Source: JBDSGC01 sp046594105
GTDB taxonomy: Bacteria > Acidobacteriota > Thermoanaerobaculia > Gp7-AA8
DNA: 64,000 bases
Assembly (NCBI GenBank): GCA_046594105.1
Contig: JBKJQB010000010.1
Location: forward strand, 1-64,000
Reading direction: 5' to 3'
Positions 43,774 to 52,529 of this stretch are shown here, piece by piece (positions within the stretch are counted from its first letter, which is position 1; each line of letters begins with the position of its first letter). A model generated the notes under the pieces. The model did not search any database, had not been told where the DNA came from, and was given only the letters and a program-made list of their open reading frames with translations. The translations under genes and the position numbers were made by a program.

Positions 43774-45441
43774 TCAGTGCTGCATGAGCAGGACGTCCGC
43801 CAAATCCGCCGCAGGGCGGGGGCGTCCGAAGAAGAAGCCCTGCATGTCGTTGCAGCGCCGCTGCAGCAGGTGTGTCAGTTGGTCTTTCGATTCGACGCCT
43901 TCCGCGACCACCCGCATGTTCAGCCCCTTGGCCATGGTGATCATGGCCTGGACGATCGCGGCATCATCCTGCCGGCGGGTCATGTTCTGCACGAAGCTTG
44001 GAGCGATCTTCAACGTGTTGACTGGCAGCACCTTCAAGTCGGCGAAGGAGCAGCCTCCGCTTCCGAAGTCGTCGATGGCCAGAAGGACGCCGAGATCGCG
44101 CAGCTCATTCATGACCTCTCCGGCGCGGCTCTTCTTGGAGAGGATCGGCTCAGCGATCTCCAGTTCCAGCGACCCGTTCTCCAGCCCGCTGACCAGGACC
44201 GCCTGCTGCACGGTCTTCGCGAGACTCCGGCTGTAGAACTGATTCGAAGAGACATTGACCGCGACGCGCAGATTGCGCATTCCTTCCTGATGCCACACCT
44301 TCGCCTGCCTGCAGGCTTCCGACACCACCCATTCGGTGATGGATGCATCCAGCTGGCCCTGCTCCGCTGCCGCAAGAAAGTCGGCAGCCGGAATGATGCC
44401 CACGTCGGGATGTCTCCACCGCAGAAGGGCTTCGATACACTCGATGCGTCCGGTCTGCACGTTGACCTCGGGCTGATAATGAAGCTCGAATTCTCCGCGC
44501 GAAAGCGCGCGGCGAAGGCCTGAGATCAGCGCGGTCCGCTCCAGCACACGGGTGTTCAGCTCGCTGGTGTGGAAGTGGTAACGGTTGCGCCCGCGCTCCT
44601 TCGCGCCGTACGCCGCGGTGACTGCCTTCTGAATCAGGGTGTCTGCCTCTTCCCCATCTTCGGTGGAGACGCTGATCCCGATGCTTGCAGTCAGCCGGAT
44701 GTCATGACCGGCGATGATGAGGGGCTTCTCCACGGAATCGAGGATCCGCTGGGCGACGACCGCGATATCGGCCTCCGCAACCACGTCCCCAAGGACCACG
44801 ATGAATTCATCGCTGCCAAAGCGCCCGACGGCATCTTCGATCCGCGTGGAGTCGATGATGCGGTCGGCCATCGCCTTGAGTACACGATCTGCGATGCCAT
44901 GGCCGAAGGCGCTGTTGATGACCTCGAAGTGATCCAGATCGACCACCAGGGTAGCCACGGCGGCAGGGCGGCGGCGAATTCGCGCCAGGGCAACTTTGAG
45001 CCGGTCGATGATCAGGGTGCGGTTCGGCAGGAGGGTCAGGCCGTCGTGCCCCGCCTGATACTCCAGGCTCTGCACTCCCAGCCGCTGCTCGGTGACATCG
45101 AACATGGCTCCTTCGAGCCACAATGCCGAAGCGTCTTCCGAAGCCGTCACACGAAGGTTCTGCAAAACCCAGCAGACCGCGCCACCTTTCGTTCGCAACG
45201 CCACTTCGATGTTGGAAAGAGCACCTATGTCAGGAATCGCCGCGGAGATCGCCTGAAGGTCGGACGTATGCACGTAGGCGAAGCCGTTGGCCGCAAGAAG
45301 CTCCTCGCGGTCGTCGTAGCCAAGAATCCGGGCGCACGCGTCGTTGCAATCGAGAAGGGAGCCGTCGAGAGTCTGCCGGAAGAGGCCGACGAGGTCTGTG
45401 GTGCCGAGACTGCTGTCTGATAGGGCCATCATGATTTCCAT
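43774..45441 (-). CDS. PAS-GGDEF-EAL cyclic-di-GMP signalling protein
   Basis: 555 residues. PAS-like sensor (about 5-120; FRQTLDGSLLDCNDACARIL). GGDEF domain (about 140-290) in which the active-site loop reads RFGSDEF, so the first Gly is Ser; cyclase activity is uncertain. EAL domain (about 305-550) with EALLRW, NVSSNQF, DDFGSGG, LKIAPSF and AEGVES: the metal and catalytic residues (Glu, Asn, Asp-Asp, Lys, Glu) are kept. Likely a c-di-GMP phosphodiesterase with a regulatory GGDEF. ATG 45441; it follows the response regulator by 70 bases on the same strand. Confidence 0.88.
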   Translation of the reverse strand: MEIMMALSDSSLGTTDLVGLFRQTLDGSLLDCNDACARILGYDDREELLAANGFAYVHTSDLQAISAAIPDIGALSNIEVALRTKGGAVCWVLQNLRVTASEDASALWLEGAMFDVTEQRLGVQSLEYQAGHDGLTLLPNRTLIIDRLKVALARIRRRPAAVATLVVDLDHFEVINSAFGHGIADRVLKAMADRIIDSTRIEDAVGRFGSDEFIVVLGDVVAEADIAVVAQRILDSVEKPLIIAGHDIRLTASIGISVSTEDGEEADTLIQKAVTAAYGAKERGRNRYHFHTSELNTRVLERTALISGLRRALSRGEFELHYQPEVNVQTGRIECIEALLRWRHPDVGIIPAADFLAAAEQGQLDASITEWVVSEACRQAKVWHQEGMRNLRVAVNVSSNQFYSRSLAKTVQQAVLVSGLENGSLELEIAEPILSKKSRAGEVMNELRDLGVLLAIDDFGSGGCSFADLKVLPVNTLKIAPSFVQNMTRRQDDAAIVQAMITMAKGLNMRVVAEGVESKDQLTHLLQRRCNDMQGFFFGRPRPAADLADVLLMQH

Positions 45442-45511
45442 CGCTAATCCGCACCTGCCAACGTACACGCTGGGAAGAGGGCCGGAAAGTACCGTTGGAT
45501 GGAAAATGCCT

Positions 45512-46162
45512 CTATCGTTCGATAGAGGCTGGCGGGGGGTCGACCATCCCGCGATCGTAGGCATAGCGGGCCAGCTCGACGCGCCCATGGACGCCCAATT
45601 TCTCGTAAATCGCGTGGAGATGAGACTTAACCGTACCCTCCCCGATGACGAGTTGGGTGGCGATCTCCTTGTTGCGAAGGCCGGTGGCCACCATCTTGAC
45701 GATGTCCGTTTCTCTCGGCGACAGGATCTCGGTGATTTTACGGGCGGCCGCCTCTCGTTTGAGGACGTGGTCCAGGGCCCTGCTGACCAGAGCGTTATCG
45801 AGAGCCCGCTCACCTGCCGCGACTCGACGTGCGCACTCCACCAGGGAGATGGCTGCGGCCTCTTTCAACACCAGTCCGCGCACCCCGGCCCGCACGGCGT
45901 CCGCCACTTCTTCGTCATCCAGTGAGGCGGTCAGCAGCACCACTGCGGTGGGCAATTGCATGCCCTGCAGCTGGTGCAGTACCCACAACCCGTCCCCCTT
46001 GGGCATTCGCAGATCCACCACCAGCACGTCGGGGCGGAAGCGACGAACGGCGGTCACGGCGTCTTCGCCGCTGGTGCACGTGGCCACCACTTCGAAGTCT
46101 TCCTCGCGACGGAACAACTGTTCCAGCCCTTCGAGAATCATTCGATGATCGTCAGCCAGCAC
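45512..46162 (-). CDS. NarL/LuxR-type response regulator
   Basis: 217 residues. Receiver: acidic pair ADDH, phosphorylation Asp in VVDLRMP, Thr in LLTAS, Lys in LVLKEA. C-terminal LuxR helix-turn-helix: LSPRETDIVKMVATGLRNKE followed by IATQLVIGEGTVKSHLHAIY. GTG 46162 is the conservative start. The natural N-terminus LIRLVLADDH suggests initiation at CTG 46174 or ATT 46171, which sit just after GGAGG and overlap the kinase stop. Partner of the histidine kinase upstream. Confidence 0.92.
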   Translation of the reverse strand: MLADDHRMILEGLEQLFRREEDFEVVATCTSGEDAVTAVRRFRPDVLVVDLRMPKGDGLWVLHQLQGMQLPTAVVLLTASLDDEEVADAVRAGVRGLVLKEAAAISLVECARRVAAGERALDNALVSRALDHVLKREAAARKITEILSPRETDIVKMVATGLRNKEIATQLVIGEGTVKSHLHAIYEKLGVHGRVELARYAYDRGMVDPPPASIER

Positions 46163-46170
46163 CAGTCGAA

Positions 46171-47352
46171 TCAGAAATCCTCCACAAAGCCCAGAGGCAC
46201 TGTAATCTCGACACGGGCTCCCGAATCCGACGATTCGATCGCCAGATCACCATTCAGTGCGATCACCCGTTCGGCCAGCATCCTCGGTCCTCTCCCGCTT
46301 TCGCGAATGGCCTCCAGCAACATCCTTCCCCGCCATTCGAAGCCGCTGCCATCATCGCTGACTTCGATGCGGATCCGACCTTCGCCGGTCCGCATTCGTA
46401 CGTTAATATTTTTGGCGGCACCATGTTTCGCTGCATTCATCACCGCTTCGTGCAGGATCCGGTACGTTTCATGTCCCAGATGGCGCGAAACGGAAACGTC
46501 GACACCGGAGAGATCGAGCAGCAGATGAATCGACCACTGCTGATGGAGCCTGGAAACGAGGTCCTGCAGACGGGCGTTGAAGTCAAAGGCGGATTCCGCG
46601 CGCGCCGCCCGCGGCCCGAGTTGCTCGACGAAGGATCTCAACTCGCGCTGATCGGCCATCAGCGAGGCTTCCGCCTCGGTGACCATTCGCTTGGCCCGCT
46701 CCGGTTCGGTCGTCAGAACACTGTGCGCCGTCTCCAGCTGCAGAACGATTCCGGTGAACGACTGCAGAAGACCGTCGTGAAGATCGCGGGCCACGCGCAC
46801 CCGCTCCCGCGCCACCGCCTCGTCCGTCGACGCCACCACATGGATGTGGCGATCCAGCTGCTCCCCCACCAGGCGCCCCGCGGCATCCCCAGCCAGCAGC
46901 GCAAGCTCGAGATGCTCCCTTTCTGCAAACGACACGAAGACCCGCCCTTCTCCACGCGCCGCAATGATGGGGAACGTCAACATGGCATCGGAGGGCAGCT
47001 CGCCCAGCAACGCTTCGGTGATCACAGCCCCGGTCGCCCTGCTTTCACCGTCGGCGCGAACCACGCTGCCGCCTCGGGGCGACGAAACCCAGAACGTGCT
47101 GCCGCTCAGCTCGGGGGCCACCGGTGGCGCGAATGGCTCGACTTTTTCTTCGCGACAGTGGAACTCATCCGAAGTGCACCGGGCGATGACCACCCACGGC
47201 TCCTCCGACTCCTCCCAGGTCAGCAACGCGAACGTGGAATCGAAGATCGCGCAGACTTCTTCCAGTGCGCGTTTCAACGCTCCGCCCAGATCGTCCGGTT
47301 GAACCGAGGAACGCGACTGGAAACGGCTGCCGATCTCCCGAGCCGAGAACAT
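46171..47352 (-). CDS. NarL-system histidine kinase (GAF-like sensor, HisKA_3)
   Basis: 393 residues from ATG 47352. An N-terminal GAF-like sensor (about 15-190) has no membrane segment, so it is cytosolic. The HisKA_3 motif is VARDLHDGLLQSFTGIVLQL with the phosphorylated His. The ATPase domain shows ILHEAVMNAAKHG (N box), VSDDGSGFE (G1) and a divergent G2 (GRGPRML). The start could be further upstream (GTG near 47388). Transfers phosphate to the response regulator whose gene follows directly. Confidence 0.88.
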   Translation of the reverse strand: MFSAREIGSRFQSRSSVQPDDLGGALKRALEEVCAIFDSTFALLTWEESEEPWVVIARCTSDEFHCREEKVEPFAPPVAPELSGSTFWVSSPRGGSVVRADGESRATGAVITEALLGELPSDAMLTFPIIAARGEGRVFVSFAEREHLELALLAGDAAGRLVGEQLDRHIHVVASTDEAVARERVRVARDLHDGLLQSFTGIVLQLETAHSVLTTEPERAKRMVTEAEASLMADQRELRSFVEQLGPRAARAESAFDFNARLQDLVSRLHQQWSIHLLLDLSGVDVSVSRHLGHETYRILHEAVMNAAKHGAAKNINVRMRTGEGRIRIEVSDDGSGFEWRGRMLLEAIRESGRGPRMLAERVIALNGDLAIESSDSGARVEITVPLGFVEDF

Positions 47353-47600
47353 GATCTCGAATGGTAACGCCGCGCCCGTCACCGCGACCGACCAAATAGC
47401 GCCGGAAAGATTTCGATCCTGTAGGCAACATCGCAAGGATGTTCGCCATGGGGACCGATTCGGCGTCCAGTGGATGTGTCGCCAGCCCCTTCGCAACGCC
47501 ATGAGTCAGAACCCTTACACCAAGATCTCTGTGGCCAACGGCTATTACGATCTGGCCACTCCTCCCGCCGCTACTCTCCCGCCTTCGCTCTCGCTGTACC

Positions 47601-48374
47601 ATGCGCGCCATGCCACGCATTCTCGTCACCAACGACGACGGTATCTACAGCGAAGGGATCCGCAAGCTCGCCGACGCACTCCGCCCGCTGGGGGAAGTGA
47701 TCATCGTCGCTCCCGACCGGGAGCAGAGTGCAGCGTCGCATGCGCTCACGCTCAATCGCCCCCTGCGCATGCTCCAGATCCAGGAAAAGGAATGGATCGT
47801 CGACGGCACACCGAGCGACTGCGTCAACCTGGCCGTCCTCAAGCTGCTCAAGGATGCTCGCCCCGATATCGTCGTCTCCGGGATCAACTTCGGACCGAAT
47901 CTGGGTGACGACGTCACCTACTCCGGAACCATCTCGGCTGCGTTCGAGGGTGCACTCCTGAACATTCCCTCCATCGCATTCTCCGCGCTGATCGGGGAGA
48001 ACTTCTCCTTCGACCGGTGCGCCGCCTTTGCCGCACACCTGACCCGCTGGTTTCTGACCGAGCCGCGCGATCCGCAAATCATCCTGAACGTCAACTTCCC
48101 CTACACGAAGTTCAACGGCGTGCGCGTCACCCGCCTGGGGAAGAGGATCTACTCCGAGGGCGTGATCGAGCGGCTCGATCCGCGCGGGAGAAAGTACTAC
48201 TGGATCGGTGGCGAGCCGCCCACCTGGCATCCCGGCGAAGGAACCGACTTCGAATCGATCCAGGGTGGTTTTGTGACCATCACCCCCCTTCACCTCGACC
48301 TCACCCATCACGAATCGCTTGCAAAGCTGAAGTCACTCGAGGACACCCTTGACGCCGCCGCAACGAAAGGATGA
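47601..48374 (+). CDS. surE: 5'/3'-nucleotidase SurE
   Basis: 257 residues. RILVTNDDGIYSEGIRKLAD is the metal-binding opening; GTPSDCVNLAVL and VVSGINFGPNLGDDVTYSGT followed by ISAAFEG are SurE signatures. Dephosphorylates nucleotides; in many bacteria surE neighbours pcm, as here. ATG 47601 or, more typical of the family, ATG 47610. The gene overlaps pcm by 26 bases. Confidence 0.95.
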   Translation: MRAMPRILVTNDDGIYSEGIRKLADALRPLGEVIIVAPDREQSAASHALTLNRPLRMLQIQEKEWIVDGTPSDCVNLAVLKLLKDARPDIVVSGINFGPNLGDDVTYSGTISAAFEGALLNIPSIAFSALIGENFSFDRCAAFAAHLTRWFLTEPRDPQIILNVNFPYTKFNGVRVTRLGKRIYSEGVIERLDPRGRKYYWIGGEPPTWHPGEGTDFESIQGGFVTITPLHLDLTHHESLAKLKSLEDTLDAAATKG

Positions 48375-49032
48375 TCGCAGCGCGCAGGACCGCGAATTCG
48401 CCCATCAGCGAGCGCTCATGGTCGACCGGCACGTAGCGGCCAGAGGGGTGCGCGACGCGCGGGTGCTGCAAGCCATGCGCGATGTGCCTCGGCACCTGTT
48501 CGTCCCTTCCGTGATGGCGGCGAAAGCTTACGGGCCGGGAGCCCTCCCCATCGGCTCCAAACAAACCATTTCGCAGCCCTACATCGTGGCCAGGATGATC
48601 GAGCTCCTGGATCTGAATGGCTCGGAGAAAGTCCTGGAGATTGGCACGGGAACGGGATATCAGGCCGTAGTCCTGTCGAAGCTATGCGCCAAAGTGTTTA
48701 CTATCGAACGCCTCCCCGAACTGGCCATGCGCGCTGCCGAGCTGTTTCGCGATCTCAAAATCCACAATGCCAGCGTGAAGGTGTTCGACGGAACCTACGG
48801 ATGGTCGGATCAGGCCCCCTTCGACCGGATCATCGTTGCCGCTGCAGCTCCGGCCGTTCCCGAACCGCTGGTCCAACAGCTTTCCCGAACGGGCAAGCTC
48901 GTCATTCCGGTGGGCCCGGAAGGCTCGCAGCGTCTGGCGCGCGTCACGCGGGTGGGCACAGGCGTGCAGATCGAAGACTGCGGCGGTGCGGAGTTCGTAC
49001 CCCTGGTCGGAAAATTCGGCTGGAAGGAGTGA
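48349..49032 (+). CDS. pcm: Protein-L-isoaspartate O-methyltransferase
   Basis: 227 residues. Repairs isoaspartyl residues using SAM. MVDRHVAARGVRDARVLQAM followed by RDVPRHLFVP is the family opening; SQPYIVARMIELL and VLEIGTGTGYQAVVLSKL form the substrate and SAM sites; FDRIIVAAAAPAVPEPLVQQ follows. TTG 48349 keeps the conserved helix before MVDRH and overlaps surE; ATG 48418 would truncate it. Confidence 0.94.
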   Translation: MTPPQRKDDRSAQDREFAHQRALMVDRHVAARGVRDARVLQAMRDVPRHLFVPSVMAAKAYGPGALPIGSKQTISQPYIVARMIELLDLNGSEKVLEIGTGTGYQAVVLSKLCAKVFTIERLPELAMRAAELFRDLKIHNASVKVFDGTYGWSDQAPFDRIIVAAAAPAVPEPLVQQLSRTGKLVIPVGPEGSQRLARVTRVGTGVQIEDCGGAEFVPLVGKFGWKE

Positions 49033-49036
49033 GGCG

Positions 49037-49534
49037 TTGAAAGCGCGGACGCTCCTCATGGCCACCGCGATCGTCTCCTCCATTCTGGGGGCCGCCGTGG
49101 CCTACCTGGTCCTCACCGTTCCCAACGACATCAACGCTGCGGCGCTTTTGCGCAGGGCTCGAAAGGAGCTCGGCGAAGGCAATCGCGACGAGGCGCGCAA
49201 GGATCTTTCCAACCTGATCCAGCAATTCCCCCGTACAGATGCTGCGGGCGCGGCCACGGTGGCCCTGGCCTCCATCGCCGACAGCGAGCGTCACGGGCTG
49301 CAGAAACAGCTGGAGAATCTGCGGCGCGATGCGGCCGCCGACCGCAAGCAGATGGCTGCGCTTCAGACCCGGGTCGGACTGCTCTCCATGGCTGCGCCGG
49401 TGCCAGCGGCCGCTCCCCCCGCGCCCGTTCCGGTCCCTTCCCCGGCATTGAATATTGCGGCCCCTCCGAAGAAGACCGCGGCCCAGCCGCCGGTGCCTCA
49501 TCGCGCGCGGTCCCATCGCCGCCGACGTCATTAG
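49037..49534 (+). CDS. Membrane-anchored helical protein with Pro/Ala tail, unknown
   Basis: 165 residues from TTG 49037, with GGAAGGAGTGAGG upstream. One membrane helix (MATAIVSSILGAAVAYLVLT), then a TPR-like hairpin (ALLRRARKELGEGNRDEARK), a coiled coil to about residue 115, a Pro/Ala-rich linker and a basic end (RARSHRRRRH). Resembles the anchor plus repeat layout of tol-pal-type helper proteins, but no family is recognised. Four bases after pcm. Confidence 0.6.
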   Translation: MKARTLLMATAIVSSILGAAVAYLVLTVPNDINAAALLRRARKELGEGNRDEARKDLSNLIQQFPRTDAAGAATVALASIADSERHGLQKQLENLRRDAAADRKQMAALQTRVGLLSMAAPVPAAAPPAPVPVPSPALNIAAPPKKTAAQPPVPHRARSHRRRRH

Positions 49535-49576
49535 ACCGGCGAGAGAGGTGGTCGTTTGCGCGTACAATCTGCCGCC

Positions 49577-49855
49577 ATGGCCAAAGAACAACGCCTCATC
49601 CGCATTCAGGGGAAAGTCCAGGGCGTGGGCTATCGATTCTTCGCCACCCGCGTGGCCCGGCGGCTCGGGCTGAAGGGCTCCATCCAGAATCTGCGCGACG
49701 GAACCGTGGAAGCGGTGGTGGAAGGGGAAAAGACTTCCATCGATGAGTGGATCGAGGAGCTCCGCGAGGGGCCCCGGTACGCCGAAGTCGTCACCATCGA
49801 GCAGGAATCGAAAGACTTCACGGGCAAGCTCCCCGACTTCGACGTCAAGTTCTGA
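49577..49855 (+). CDS. acyP: Acylphosphatase
   Basis: 92 residues. IRIQGKVQGVGYRFFATRVA holds the phosphate-binding loop with catalytic Arg; GLKGSIQNLRDGTVEAVVEG holds the catalytic Asn. Hydrolyses acylphosphates such as carbamoyl phosphate. ATG 49577 gives the family length; apt follows after 10 bases. Confidence 0.95.
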   Translation: MAKEQRLIRIQGKVQGVGYRFFATRVARRLGLKGSIQNLRDGTVEAVVEGEKTSIDEWIEELREGPRYAEVVTIEQESKDFTGKLPDFDVKF

Positions 49856-49865
49856 GACCGACCGA

Positions 49866-50378
49866 ATGGATCTGCGATCTCTGATCCGCGACATCCCGGA
49901 CTTCCCGAAACCGGGGATCGTTTTCAAGGACATCACTCCGCTGCTTCGCTCGCCCGGAGCTCTCCACTACGCCGGCGAAGCGATGGCCGCACCGTTTCGC
50001 GATCAAAACATCACCGCCGTCGCAGCGATCGAATCGCGCGGATTCATCTTCGGCGCGGCGGTCGCTCACATCCTCGGAGTCGGATTCGTCCCCATCCGCA
50101 AGCCGGGAAAGCTTCCGTTCAAGACGCGACGGAACGAGTACACACTCGAATACGGCAGCGGGATTCTGGAAATCCACGATGACGCGCTCACTCCGGACGA
50201 TCGCGTCCTGATTGTCGACGACGTGCTGGCCACCGGCGGCACCGCCTCCGGAGCAGCGGCCCTGATCCGCGACTTCGGAGCGGCGATCGCCGGCGCATCC
50301 ATGCTCATCGAGCTCGCTTTCCTGGACGGCCGCAAGTGCCTGCCCGGGTTGCAGATTCGCTCCCTGATCACCTACTGA
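49866..50378 (+). CDS. apt: Adenine phosphoribosyltransferase
   Basis: 170 residues. DIPDFPKPGIVFKDITPLL is the Apt opening; AIESRGFIFGAAVAH, PIRKPGKLP and the PRPP motif VLIVDDVLATGGTA are all present. Salvages adenine to AMP. ATG 49866; the frame is open upstream within acyP, but that part is not homologous. The transhydrogenase gene begins 7 bases after the stop. Confidence 0.96.
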   Translation: MDLRSLIRDIPDFPKPGIVFKDITPLLRSPGALHYAGEAMAAPFRDQNITAVAAIESRGFIFGAAVAHILGVGFVPIRKPGKLPFKTRRNEYTLEYGSGILEIHDDALTPDDRVLIVDDVLATGGTASGAAALIRDFGAAIAGASMLIELAFLDGRKCLPGLQIRSLITY

Positions 50379-50385
50379 GCATTCA

Positions 50386-51825
50386 ATGGACGAGACGAAC
50401 GCGAAGGCAGCCTACGACCTCGTGGTCATGGGGTCCGGCCCGGCTGGCGAAAAGGGCGCGGCCCAGGCTGCCTACTTCGGCAAGCGCGTCGCTCTGATCG
50501 AGCGGGAGCCGGTTCTTGGAGGTGCCTGCGTCAATACCGGCACCATCCCCTCCAAGACTCTGCGCGAATCCGCCCTTCATCTTTCGGGATTCCGCCAGCG
50601 GGGGTTTCACGACTCCGTCGACGTCACCATCAAAGGCATCGGTGTCGGCGAGTTCATGTATCGCAAGGATCTGGTGGTCGCCCACGAATGGAGGCGCATC
50701 GACGAGAACCTGCGGCGCCACAAGATTGATCGGTATCAGGGAGAGGCACGGTTTGTCTCGCCGACCCGCATCGCCATCCACAACGCCCTGGGCGAGGAGA
50801 TCGTGGACGCAGCGGTCGTCCTGATTGCCACCGGTTCCTCGCCTCACCGACCGTCCACCATTCCCTTCGACGGGGACTGCATCCTGGACAGCGACAACAT
50901 GCTGGCCATCGACCGCATCCCCGCCAGCCTGGCAGTGGTGGGAGCAGGGGTCATTGGATGTGAGTACGCCTCGATCTTTGCCGCGCTCGGCGTCAACGTC
51001 CACTTGATCGATGGGCGCACCTCGCTACTTCCGCACATCGACCGCGAAATCGTGCGCGTGCTGCTGGGAGAGCTGCAGAATCGGCTCGCGGTCAGCCTGC
51101 ATCTCGGATGCGACGTCGACACCATCGCCAAAGTAGACGGCAAGGTGTCCATCACTCTGAAGGACGGCCAACGCATCGAGGTCGAGAAAGTGCTCTATGC
51201 GGCAGGCCGCAGCAGCAACGTCGAAAGGCTGAACCTCGATGGTGTGGGTGTGAAGACCGGCAATCGAGGACTGATCCTCGTCGATGAGCACTACCGGACC
51301 AGCGTGCCGAATGTGTATGCCGCGGGAGACGTCATCGGATTTCCAGCACTGGCGTCCACTTCCATGGAGCAGGCCCGGGTCGCCGTGGTCCACGCCTTCG
51401 ACCTGAAATACAAGACCAGTGTGGCGGCCACACTTCCCTACGCCATCTACACCATCCCCGAACTGGCCACCATGGGCCTCTCTGAGGATGAGTGCCGGAC
51501 CAAAGGGCGGGCCTGCGAGGTGGGGCGTGCGTTCTACCGCGACAACGCGCGGGGGCAGATCATTGGCGACTCCAAAGGAATGATCAAGCTGGTGTTCGAT
51601 CCTCAGTCCCTGCAGCTTCTGGGGGTTCACATCGTCGGTGAAAACGCCTCGGAGCTTTTGCACGTGGGAATGATGGTCATGCAGTTCGGCGGAACGATCA
51701 GCGCCTTCATCGACAGCGTCTTCAACTTCCCCACGCTGAGCGAGGCTTACAAATATGCGGCCTACGACGGTCTTGGAAATCTCGCGCGCAGCCGGGGACC
51801 GAAGAAGCAGAAGCAGCCTGAGTAA
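50386..51825 (+). CDS. sthA: Soluble pyridine nucleotide transhydrogenase (SthA-like)
   Basis: 479 residues of the FAD/NAD pyridine nucleotide-disulfide oxidoreductase family. FAD motif VVMGSGPAGEKGAAQAA. The redox loop reads GGACVNTGTIPSKTLRE: the second Cys of the CxxxxC disulfide is Thr, the hallmark that separates SthA from lipoamide dehydrogenase and mercuric reductase. NAD motif VVGAGVIGCEYASIFAALG. C-terminal dimerisation domain is complete. Balances NADH and NADPH. Convergent with the small gene at 51827. Confidence 0.9.
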   Translation: MDETNAKAAYDLVVMGSGPAGEKGAAQAAYFGKRVALIEREPVLGGACVNTGTIPSKTLRESALHLSGFRQRGFHDSVDVTIKGIGVGEFMYRKDLVVAHEWRRIDENLRRHKIDRYQGEARFVSPTRIAIHNALGEEIVDAAVVLIATGSSPHRPSTIPFDGDCILDSDNMLAIDRIPASLAVVGAGVIGCEYASIFAALGVNVHLIDGRTSLLPHIDREIVRVLLGELQNRLAVSLHLGCDVDTIAKVDGKVSITLKDGQRIEVEKVLYAAGRSSNVERLNLDGVGVKTGNRGLILVDEHYRTSVPNVYAAGDVIGFPALASTSMEQARVAVVHAFDLKYKTSVAATLPYAIYTIPELATMGLSEDECRTKGRACEVGRAFYRDNARGQIIGDSKGMIKLVFDPQSLQLLGVHIVGENASELLHVGMMVMQFGGTISAFIDSVFNFPTLSEAYKYAAYDGLGNLARSRGPKKQKQPE

Positions 51826-51826
51826 C

Positions 51827-52057
51827 TCACTCCAGACGCAGATGCAGAGCTGGCGACTCTCCGCTCAAATGAACGCCCGGCTGCAGCTCGAAGGCCTCGT
51901 CCGCCGTACTGGCGCCCCCCAGCAGCAGGCAGAGACGCGCAAAATCCTTGAACGCAGATGCGTCGCCGTGCAGCGTGACGCGATCGCCTTCCACGGAGAG
52001 CCGCAGCCGCGATCGTGTCAGCCCTTCCAGAGCCATCATGGCAAGGTCGTAGTTCAC
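51827..52057 (-). CDS. Small acidic protein coupled to the queD-type gene, unknown
   Basis: 76 residues from GTG 52057, overlapping the preceding stop as GTGA. Predicted alpha/beta with no membrane segment (MNYDLAMMALEGLTRSRLRL; VTLHGDASAFKDFARLCLLL). No family recognised. The overlap suggests that it is translated with the tetrahydropterin synthase and may act with it. Confidence 0.6.
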   Translation of the reverse strand: MNYDLAMMALEGLTRSRLRLSVEGDRVTLHGDASAFKDFARLCLLLGGASTADEAFELQPGVHLSGESPALHLRLE

Positions 52058-52467
52058 GCTTCGTCCTCCCCGCGGTAAACAACCGAGTTCTTCTCGGTTT
52101 CCTGCAGGCGGATCTCCTGCAGCGAGCCGTGATCGATCGCCCCTGCCAACTGCTGCCAGAAGGAGCGGGCAAGATTCTCCGCCGTGGGGATGACGTCGCG
52201 CAGGAAGTCTACGTCGGTGTTGAGGTTACGATGATCGACGCGATCGATCACGTTCTTCCGCACGATGTCTTTCAGCTTCTTCAGATCGATGACCATTCCG
52301 GTGTCTTCATCGATCACGCCCCTGACGCTGACTTCGATCGCGTAGTTGTGACCGTGCCCCCCGGGATTGTCACACTTGTCGTACGTTCGCCGGTTCCAGT
52401 CGGCGTCGAATTTCGGGTTGTGGAGCCGGTGCGCGGCCGAGAAAGTCAGGCGGGCGGTGACGATCAT
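52054..52467 (-). CDS. queD: 6-carboxy/pyruvoyl tetrahydropterin synthase family protein (QueD-like)
   Basis: 137 residues. Zinc ligands are in TFSAAHRLHNP and GGHGHNYAIEVSV; the catalytic Cys lies in YDKCDNPGGHGHNY; FLRDVIPTAENLARSFWQQL is also conserved. QueD makes 6-carboxytetrahydropterin for queuosine/7-deazaguanine; without queC, queE or queF nearby, a folate or biopterin role (PTPS) is possible. ATG 52467. Confidence 0.88.
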   Translation of the reverse strand: MIVTARLTFSAAHRLHNPKFDADWNRRTYDKCDNPGGHGHNYAIEVSVRGVIDEDTGMVIDLKKLKDIVRKNVIDRVDHRNLNTDVDFLRDVIPTAENLARSFWQQLAGAIDHGSLQEIRLQETEKNSVVYRGEDEA

Positions 52468-52529
52468 GCCGACATGTTAGCCCGCATTGCTCGCCCCCCT
52501 ACCCGGTGAATGCGGACGCTGCCGGGGCC

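Noticed and set aside
47353..47600. Possible coding start between the kinase and surE
   Set aside because: A frame with MSQNPYTKISVANGYY looks protein-like at first but runs out of frame through surE with Arg/His-rich shadow sequence; no gene called.
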